A stretch of 64,000 nt of DNA from Mycobacterium sp. ACS1612 (GTDB lineage Bacteria; Actinomycetota; Actinomycetes; Mycobacteriales; Mycobacteriaceae). The stretch spans positions 162,645-226,644 of the forward strand of contig NZ_LZHZ01000061.1 in NCBI RefSeq assembly GCF_001667505.1, read 5' to 3'. Under the pieces are notes generated by a model that had not been told where the DNA came from, did not search any database, and was given only the letters and a program-made list of their open reading frames with translations. The position numbers and the translations under genes are program-made. Each line of letters begins with the position of its first letter. The stretch's first letter is position 1. This document shows positions 59,172 to 64,000 of the stretch, piece after piece.

Positions 59172-60057
59172 ATCCGCCGATAAGGCCAAGGGCAAGCCTG
59201 CGGCTTTTCCCCCTCACTGGACGCACGAACCGCACGACTATCTGGTCTACCGAGAAGGCGAAAAGGTCGCCGACATCGACACCAGCGCAACGCCTGGCTT
59301 CAAGGGCAAGAAGGGCGATGCCGCCGAGCTGCAGCCCGAGCGCAATGAGCGCTTCGCGGAACTGCAGGAGATGCTCTATGCCCGCAGCAAGAGCGGTGAA
59401 GACCACCGCTCGATACTGCTCGTCCTGCAGGGAATGGACACCGCGGGCAAGGGTGGCATCGTCAAACATGTTGTGGGAGCGGCGAATCCGCAAGGCCTGC
59501 GCTACCACGCTTTTGGCGCCCCTTCCGAGGAAGAGCTCAAGCATCACTATCTGTGGCGGATCCGCCGCGCGCTGCCACCGCCCGGCCACATCGGCGTGTT
59601 CGACCGCTCTCATTACGAAGACGTGTTGATCGTCCGCGTGCGCAACCTGGTTGCGCCGGAGGTGTGGGATAACCGCTACGAGGAGATCAACAGATTCGAG
59701 CGCAGACTCGTCGCCGACGGCACCACGATCATCAAGGTCGCGATGTTCGTCTCGCTTGACGAACAGAAACGACGGCTTGCCGCCCGACTCGACAGGCCGG
59801 ACAAGTACTGGAAGTACAACCCGGGCGACGTCGACGAGCGACTGCTCTGGCCGGCGTATCAAGAGGCGTATCAAGCGATGCTGGAGCGGACCTCGACCGA
59901 CGTCGCGCCGTGGCACGTGGTGCCGTCGGACCACAAGTGGTACAGCCGCCTTGCCATCCTCGAGTTGTTGATCGAGGCGCTGGAGAGACTCCACTTGTCA
60001 TGGCCGCCAGCGGATTTCGACGTCGAAGCGGAGAAGAAGCGACTAGCGCTGGCGTAG
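59164..60057 (+). CDS. ppk2: Polyphosphate:nucleotide phosphotransferase (PPK2 family)
   Basis: The protein has 297 residues from the ATG at 59164. The Walker A-type loop is LQGMDTAGKGGIVKH at about 97-111, followed by the second conserved segment GVFDRSHYEDVLIVRV near 150, with catalytic Asp and Arg residues. The length and these texts match the PPK2 type that phosphorylates nucleoside mono- or diphosphates with polyphosphate. The class (AMP, ADP or GDP use) cannot be told. It is coupled to the TetR gene. In H37Rv, mycolic-acid methyltransferases (pcaA, umaA) occupy this place as I recall. Confidence 0.9.
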   Translation: MSKSADKAKGKPAAFPPHWTHEPHDYLVYREGEKVADIDTSATPGFKGKKGDAAELQPERNERFAELQEMLYARSKSGEDHRSILLVLQGMDTAGKGGIVKHVVGAANPQGLRYHAFGAPSEEELKHHYLWRIRRALPPPGHIGVFDRSHYEDVLIVRVRNLVAPEVWDNRYEEINRFERRLVADGTTIIKVAMFVSLDEQKRRLAARLDRPDKYWKYNPGDVDERLLWPAYQEAYQAMLERTSTDVAPWHVVPSDHKWYSRLAILELLIEALERLHLSWPPADFDVEAEKKRLALA

Positions 60058-60063
60058 CTCCCC

Positions 60064-60104
60064 CGAATGTGAACTCAATGCGAAGAATCGTGTGTTCACA
60101 CTCG
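60064..60104. terminator. 11-bp inverted repeat between convergent ppk2 and fadB2
   Basis: CGAATGTGAAC (60064-60074) and GTTCACACTCG (60094-60104) pair at 10 of 11 positions across a 19-base spacer, and a shorter GTGTG-TT-CACAC hairpin is nested in the right arm. The site lies between the ppk2 stop (60057) and the fadB2 stop (60112). A shared bidirectional terminator is the simplest reading. Its layout resembles the inverted repeat before mshA, and it may be a copy of a dispersed palindrome. Confidence 0.5.
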
Positions 60105-60111
60105 CACCGGC

Positions 60112-60966
60112 TCAGTACTTGTAGAAGCCCTGACCGGACTTCTTGCCGAGCTGACCGGCCTCCACCATCCGCAGCAGCAGCGGCGGCGGGGCGTAGTGCG
60201 CATCCTTCAGCTCGTCGAACATCGAGTCGGCGATCAGCTTCATGGTGTCCAGACCGATCAGATCCGACAGCCGCAGCGGGCCCATCGGATGTGACAGCCC
60301 GGCGACGACGGCCTTGTCGATGTCCTCGACAGTGGCGACGCCAGCCTCGACCATCCGGATAGCCGACAACAGATACGGCACCAGCAGCGCGTTGACCACG
60401 AAGCCGGACCGGTCGCTGCAGCGCACCACCTGCTTGCCCAGCACGTCGCCGGCGAACTTCTCCGTCCGCTCGATCGCCGAGTCGGAGGTGACGAGCGTGC
60501 TGACCAGTTCGACCAGCGGCAGCACCGGCACCGGATTGAAAAAGTGCAGTCCAAGCACGCGGCTCGGATTCTTCGTCGCCGCAGCGATTTTCATGATCGG
60601 GATGCTGGACGTGTTCGATGCCAGCACCGCGTCGGGATCGGTGATGATCTCGTCGAGCTCGGCGAACACCTTCGCCTTGACCGTCTCGTCCTCGATGATC
60701 GCCTCGATCACCAGTTGACGGTCCGCCAGATCGGCGAGGTTCGTGGTGAACGTCAGCCGCGCCAGCGCTGCATCGCGATCGTCTTCGGACAGCTTGCCTT
60801 TGGCCGCTGCGCGCTCGAGCGAACCCGTGATCCGCTTGCGGCCGGCCTCGACCAGTTCCTCGGATGGCTCATAGACGACGACGTCGGCGCCCGCCTTGGC
60901 ACACACCTCGGCGATACCGCCGCCCATCTGTCCGGCGCCGACCACGCCTACGCGTTCAATGCTCAC
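60112..60966 (-). CDS. fadB2: 3-hydroxybutyryl-CoA dehydrogenase
   Basis: The protein has 284 residues starting at a GTG. The Rossmann motif is VGVVGAGQMGGGIAEVCAKAG, then VLASNTSSIPI and LGLHFFNPVPVLPLVE with the catalytic His-Glu pair, and GFVVNALLVPYLLSAIRM in the C-terminal domain. It oxidises (S)-3-hydroxybutyryl-CoA (or longer) with NAD(P). The length matches bacterial Hbd-type dehydrogenases rather than the fused FadB. It follows icl (61198-62484) on the same strand, with a hairpin and a repeat array between. Confidence 0.94.
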   Translation of the reverse strand: MSIERVGVVGAGQMGGGIAEVCAKAGADVVVYEPSEELVEAGRKRITGSLERAAAKGKLSEDDRDAALARLTFTTNLADLADRQLVIEAIIEDETVKAKVFAELDEIITDPDAVLASNTSSIPIMKIAAATKNPSRVLGLHFFNPVPVLPLVELVSTLVTSDSAIERTEKFAGDVLGKQVVRCSDRSGFVVNALLVPYLLSAIRMVEAGVATVEDIDKAVVAGLSHPMGPLRLSDLIGLDTMKLIADSMFDELKDAHYAPPPLLLRMVEAGQLGKKSGQGFYKY

Positions 60967-60984
60967 AAGCTCTCCTAGAGCAAC

Positions 60985-61014
60985 AGGCCCCGCCCAAATT
61001 GATGGACGGGGCCT
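60985..61014 (-). terminator. GC-rich hairpin between icl and fadB2
   Basis: AGGCCCCG (60985-60992) pairs perfectly with CGGGGCCT (61007-61014), with two more pairs after one mismatch. It lies downstream of icl on its strand and 19 bases before the fadB2 start. A strong stem without a U-run fits the non-canonical terminators of mycobacteria, or it may set the fadB2 level relative to icl. Confidence 0.5.
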
Positions 61015-61026
61015 GAGGCTATCAAC

Positions 61027-61197
61027 TCAGTGGCTCCGGTCTTCGGTTCCACTTCCTCAACGCGGGCTACGCCCGCTTGCTCGTCAGTGACTCCGGTCTT
61101 CGGTTCCACTTCCTCAACGCGGGCTACGCCCGCTTGATCGTCAGTGACTCCGGTCTTCGGTTCCACTTCCTCAACGCGGGCTACGCCCGCTTGATCG
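61027..61197. repeat. 57-bp unit in three tandem copies immediately after icl
   Basis: Copies lie at 61027-61083, 61084-61140 and 61141-61197. They are nearly identical (single changes at GGCTCC/GACTCC and at TTGCTC/TTGATC), and the next bases (61198 on) start a fourth copy that becomes the icl end: the shared TCAGTG covers the icl stop codon. Each unit holds GCGGGC-TAC-GCCCGC, a perfect six-base-pair hairpin. Because 57 is a multiple of three, open frames run through on both strands; I read these as incidental. Confidence 0.9.
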
Positions 61198-62484
61198 TCA
61201 GTGGAACTGGCCCTCTTCGGTCGAACCCGCCAGCGCGGTGGTCGACGAGGTCGGGTCCACCGTGGTGGCGATCCGGTCGAAGTAGCCTGCGCCCACCTCG
61301 CGCTGGTGCTTGGTCGCGGTGTAACCACGCTCCTCGGCGTCGAATTCGCGCTCCTGCAGCTCGACGTAGGCGGTCATCTGGTTGCGTGCGTAGCCGTAGG
61401 CCAGGTCGAACATCGAGTAGTTCAGCGCGTGGAAGCCGGCCAGCGTGATGAACTGGAACTTGAAGCCCATCGCGCCCAGCTCCTTCTGGAACTTCGCGAT
61501 CGTCGCGTCGTCCAGGTGCTTGCGCCAGTTGAACGACGGCGAGCAGTTGTAGGCCAGCATCTGGTCGGGGAACTCGGCCTTGACGCCCTCGGCGAACTTC
61601 GCCGCCAGCTCCAGGTCCGGCGTGCCCGTCTCCATCCAGATCAGGTCGGAATACGGCGCGTAGGCCTTGGCGCGGGCGATGCACGGCTCGAGGCCGTTGC
61701 GCACCCGGTAGAAGCCCTCGGCGGTGCGCTCACCGGTGATGAACGGCTGATCGCGCTCGTCCACGTCGGAGGTGATCAGCGTCGCGGCCTCGGCGTCGGT
61801 GCGGGCGATGACCAGGGTCGGCACGTCGGCGACGTCGGCAGCGAGCCGGGCCGAGGTCAGCGTACGGATGTGCTGCTGGGTCGGGATCAGCACCTTGCCG
61901 CCCAGGTGGCCGCACTTCTTCTCCGAGGCCAGCTGGTCCTCCCAGTGCGAACCGGCGACACCGGCCGCGATCATCGCCTTCTGCAGCTCGTAGACGTTCA
62001 GCGCGCCACCGAAGCCCGCCTCACCGTCGGCGACGATCGGGGCAAGCCAGTTCTCGACGGACGTGTCGCCCTCGACCTTGGCGATCTGGTCCGCGCGCAT
62101 CAGCGCGTTGTTGATGCGGCGCACCACCTGCGGCACCGAGTTGGCCGGGTAGAGGCTCTGGTCCGGGTAAGTGTGGCCGGACAGGTTCGCGTCACCAGCG
62201 ACCTGCCAACCCGACAGGTAGATGGCCTTCAGGCCGGCGCGGACCTGCTGGACCGCCATGTTGCCGGTCAGCGCGCCGAGCGAGTTGACGAACTCCATCT
62301 CGTGCAGCTGCTTCCACAGCACCTCCGCGCCGCGGCGAGCCAGGGTGGCCTCCTCGACCACCGAGCCCTGCAGAGCCACCACATCTTCGGCGGAATACGT
62401 GCGTTCGATGCCCTTCCACCGCGGATTGGTGTCCCAGTCCTTCTGGATCTCTTCGGCAGACCTCGGCTGGCCAACGGTCGACAT
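61198..62484 (-). CDS. icl: Isocitrate lyase
   Basis: The protein has 428 residues from the ATG at 62484, which has AAAGGAG at five bases (62490-62496). It cleaves isocitrate to succinate and glyoxylate for growth on acetate and fatty acids. The catalytic Cys191 is in the signature SEKKCGHLGGKV. Length and numbering equal those of mycobacterial Icl1. Just upstream are RamB-type boxes and, on the other side, the acyl-ACP thioesterase and ramB. The 3' end abuts the 57-bp repeat array. Confidence 0.97.
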   Translation of the reverse strand: MSTVGQPRSAEEIQKDWDTNPRWKGIERTYSAEDVVALQGSVVEEATLARRGAEVLWKQLHEMEFVNSLGALTGNMAVQQVRAGLKAIYLSGWQVAGDANLSGHTYPDQSLYPANSVPQVVRRINNALMRADQIAKVEGDTSVENWLAPIVADGEAGFGGALNVYELQKAMIAAGVAGSHWEDQLASEKKCGHLGGKVLIPTQQHIRTLTSARLAADVADVPTLVIARTDAEAATLITSDVDERDQPFITGERTAEGFYRVRNGLEPCIARAKAYAPYSDLIWMETGTPDLELAAKFAEGVKAEFPDQMLAYNCSPSFNWRKHLDDATIAKFQKELGAMGFKFQFITLAGFHALNYSMFDLAYGYARNQMTAYVELQEREFDAEERGYTATKHQREVGAGYFDRIATTVDPTSSTTALAGSTEEGQFH

Positions 62485-62612
62485 TGGTACTCCTTTACGT
62501 TGCAAGTCGCTGGAGCTGTTCCCAACCAGATGGTTTGTTAACCCTCCAGCACCTTCACTGTTGCGCTAAGTCGAGGATGCACTACGGCATAACCGCAGGT
62601 CCACCCGTTTCA

Positions 62613-62661
62613 TTTGTAAACTTTCGCCAACAGCCGGCATTAACTTGCAAAGTTTGCGAAG
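62613..62661. promoter_or_regulatory. RamB-type boxes upstream of icl
   Basis: On the icl strand, CGCAAACTTTGCAAG (about 62644-62658, with the perfect palindrome GCAAA-G-TTTGC at its centre) and GGCGAAAGTTTACAAAT (about 62613-62629) match the AAACTTTGCAA style of RamB boxes. They lie about 130-175 bases upstream of the icl ATG. RamB represses or adjusts icl with carbon source in corynebacteria and mycobacteria, and its gene is at 63667. The remaining gap to 62485 holds no gene. Confidence 0.5.
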
Positions 62662-62718
62662 GCGGCAATGCGCTGTACCGGTTCAGTAGCTACTCGCCGG
62701 TAGGCAGTTTTCGCTGGT

Positions 62719-62734
62719 CAGTACGCTCGTACTG
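62719..62734. terminator. 16-bp palindrome at the end of the thioesterase gene
   Basis: CAGTACG (62719-62725) and CGTACTG (62728-62734) are exact complements with two bases between. The element touches the stop of the acyl-ACP thioesterase gene (62735), so it may end that transcript; an operator role is also possible because it is symmetrical and near the RamB-type boxes. Confidence 0.35.
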
Positions 62735-63565
62735 TTAAAGCTCGCCGTCCGCTAGGGCGAAGATCGCCGCGACCGCTTTTGTCTCGTCGCCGACGGCATA
62801 TGTGAGCGTTCTAACAGTGCGGTCGGACAACTCGGCTCCGAATTGCTCGGTCGAGCCCGGCGGATGCACGTGCGAGATGATCTCGAGCTTGTCGCCGAGC
62901 GCCACCGCCGCGTCGTGCTCGATGGTCACCCGGATCGGCTTGTGCAGAAGCTCCGGCGTATTGAAGAGGTAGTCCTCGATCACGCTCCAGTACACGGAGT
63001 TGTTCATGTGGTCGAAGATGTCGATGTCGCTGACCCGCACGGGGAATTCGCGGATCTGTGCGGCGTCCTCGCGGCTGCCCGCCTTCAGATACGACTTCCA
63101 GCGCAGTCGGTCGACGTTGGTGGTGCGCTGCAGGCCCTCGATGAAGTCGTCGGAGATCCGCGCGGGCCCCTGCGTCTCGCGGTTTATGTTGATCCAGAAC
63201 GCCTCTGACTCCATCAGGCCGCCCTTGCGGCCGTCGATCCGGACCCGCATCTCGCACCACCGGTTGGACGTGCCCGAGCACCACCGCCGCATCCGCAGCA
63301 TGTCCTGGAATTCGACGGGCTTGATCAGGTCGATCATCGTGCGGCGCACGATCCACAGCGGGTGGGTCTCCTCGAAGCCCATCTCGCGGAGCTGATCGGA
63401 GCCGATGTCCTGGATGTGCCGGGTGGCGGCGTCGAACCGCAGTCTGCCTTCCCGGTCGATGTCGGCCACCCTCAGCGGCCACTGGCGGTCGAAGACGTCA
63501 GGGTGCGGATCGGGTACCGGCATCATCGCCTTCGCCAGACCGGTGCTGCCCGCAATTCCCGCCAT
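62735..63565 (-). CDS. Acyl-ACP thioesterase-like protein
   Basis: The protein has 276 residues from the ATG at 63565 (AGIAGSTGLAKAMMPVPD). It has two hot-dog domains as in FatA/FatB acyl-ACP thioesterases: VFDRQWPLRVADIDREGRL, HIQDIGSDQLREMGFEETHP and then FPVRVSDIDIFDHMNNSVYW, whose Asn-His pair is the family's catalytic site. It would release fatty acids from acyl carrier protein or hydrolyse acyl-CoA. Equivalent to Rv0466. It lies between icl and the divergent ramB, on the icl strand. Confidence 0.88.
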   Translation of the reverse strand: MAGIAGSTGLAKAMMPVPDPHPDVFDRQWPLRVADIDREGRLRFDAATRHIQDIGSDQLREMGFEETHPLWIVRRTMIDLIKPVEFQDMLRMRRWCSGTSNRWCEMRVRIDGRKGGLMESEAFWININRETQGPARISDDFIEGLQRTTNVDRLRWKSYLKAGSREDAAQIREFPVRVSDIDIFDHMNNSVYWSVIEDYLFNTPELLHKPIRVTIEHDAAVALGDKLEIISHVHPPGSTEQFGAELSDRTVRTLTYAVGDETKAVAAIFALADGEL

Positions 63566-63627
63566 CAGTGGTTCTCCCTGTCGCTGCAATCGGCCCGATC
63601 CTGCCACAGCCGGCAATCTGCCAACAA

Positions 63628-63646
63628 TGCGAAGCTGCCCTTCGCA
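63628..63646. promoter_or_regulatory. Candidate RamB autoregulatory operator
   Basis: TGCGAAG (63628-63634) and CTTCGCA (63640-63646) are exact complements with five bases between, framed by AACAA and TTGTT. It lies in the 101-base gap between the thioesterase start and the ramB ATG (63667). RamB represses its own gene in related bacteria, so it is a good candidate for the site. Confidence 0.5.
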
Positions 63647-63666
63647 ACGTTGTTAGGCTGGCTGAC

Positions 63667-64000
63667 ATGGCGAAAACATTCGTCGGCTCGAGGGTCAGGC
63701 AACTTCGCAGCGAGCGTGGGTTCAGCCAGGCGGCACTGGCGCAGATGTTGGCGATCTCGCCCAGTTACCTCAATCAGATCGAACACGACGTTCGACCGCT
63801 GACGGTGGCCGTGCTATTGCGCATCACCGAGGTGTTCGGTGTCGACGCGACGTTCTTCGCGTCTCAGGACGACACCCGCCTCGTCGCCGAGCTTCGCGAG
63901 GTGCTGATGGACCGCGACCTCGGCGACGGGGCCCGCCGCCGCGCCGCCGCCGCCGACATGGTCGGTGCGCATCCGGCGTTGGCGCGCGCGATGGTGAATT
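63667..64000 (+). CDS. ramB: RamB transcriptional regulator (partial, runs off window)
   Basis: The first 111 codons are present from the ATG at 63667. The XRE helix-turn-helix lies at about residues 8-62: VRQLRSERGFSQAALAQML, SPSYLNQIEHDVRPL and TEVFGVDATFF. The next part starts the IrrE/peptidase M78-linked and DUF2083 region of the full protein (about 470 residues in relatives). RamB controls acetate and propionate use, including icl and ack-pta, in actinobacteria. Divergence from the icl-side thioesterase gene and nearby boxes fit that role. Only the N-terminal quarter is visible. Confidence 0.92.
   Translation, partial: MAKTFVGSRVRQLRSERGFSQAALAQMLAISPSYLNQIEHDVRPLTVAVLLRITEVFGVDATFFASQDDTRLVAELREVLMDRDLGDGARRRAAAADMVGAHPALARAMVN

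Noticed and set aside
60975..61328. Open frames on both strands running through the 57-bp repeats, giving 19-residue repeats such as QAGVARVEEVEPKTG
   Set aside because: The unit length is divisible by three, so any stop-free unit yields a repeat protein by chance. There is no ribosome site, and the frames invade the icl gene.
60112..62484. CRISPR-like array in the 57-bp repeats
   Set aside because: The copies are directly adjacent with no unique spacers and no cas genes nearby.

Overview
The window is a high-GC actinobacterial chromosome segment. Gene content and order point strongly to a mycobacterium, most likely a rapid-growing or environmental one (Mycolicibacterium type). Recalled M. 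tuberculosis H37Rv locus names (Rv numbers) are used for orientation only; no database was searched. From about 55 kb leftwards to 8 kb the order follows the Rv0465-Rv0531 region: icl, fadB2, hbhA, deoC, murB, mshA, gpm1, senX3-regX3, ppx1, proC, galE2, hemA-hemC-hemD-hemB, hemL, the cytochrome c maturation genes. Several blocks that I recall in H37Rv are absent here: the mycolic-acid methyltransferases next to fadB2 and next to plsC, mmpS2/mmpL2, and the stretch between hemB and hemL. Other genes stand in their place.

Layout. 1-2.2 kb: tail of a membrane protein, a VWA membrane protein and a repeat-type membrane protein, coupled, then a SnoaL-like protein. 2.2-6.5 kb: an aquaporin-like protein without its second NPA box, and a two-component module (LuxR-type regulator, stand-alone receiver, large PAS/GAF histidine kinase) with unusual palindromes. 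6.5-15.5 kb: a secreted peptide, an aminotransferase, a DUF4229 protein, a tiny membrane protein, then the hemL-phosphatase-resA-ccdA-resB-ccsA-ATPase operon with a run of four-base overlaps. 15.7-24 kb: accessory block with a LuxR/AAA regulator, a short oxidoreductase, a STAS protein, P450 plus a flavin-type partner, an acidic Gln-rich protein, and TetR plus DUF2236 oxygenase. 24-31 kb: hemA-C-D-B followed by four small membrane proteins coupled by overlaps. 31-38.5 kb: SerB-like phosphatase, HadA-like dehydratase, PlsC, GalE2, the 33-residue ribosomal protein bS22, a BldC-like DNA-binding protein, proC, a wrecked thioesterase gene and two conserved proteins. 38.6-51 kb: ppx1, a Cys-rich protein, YCII, a GT87 mannosyltransferase, senX3-regX3, gpm1, YbjN, mshA, a ROK regulator, SDR, L,D-transpeptidase LprQ and murB. 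51-60 kb: SRPBCC, methyltransferase, nitrilase, DUF2993, deoC, two small envelope proteins, hbhA with its XRE regulator, DUF445, TetR and PPK2. 60-64 kb: fadB2, icl, an acyl-ACP thioesterase and the start of ramB.

Together the genes cover tetrapyrrole synthesis from glutamyl-tRNA and cytochrome c assembly, phosphate sensing and polyphosphate turnover (senX3-regX3, ppx1, ppk2), mycothiol and peptidoglycan synthesis, and the glyoxylate shunt with its regulator. I see no tRNA, rRNA, CRISPR array, prophage or complete insertion sequence. The most notable non-gene signals are a 57-bp unit present three times just after icl, two large intergenic inverted repeats (upstream of mshA; between ppk2 and fadB2), a CTAG-centred set of palindromes around the two-component module, PHO-box-like repeats before senX3, and RamB-type boxes before icl and ramB.
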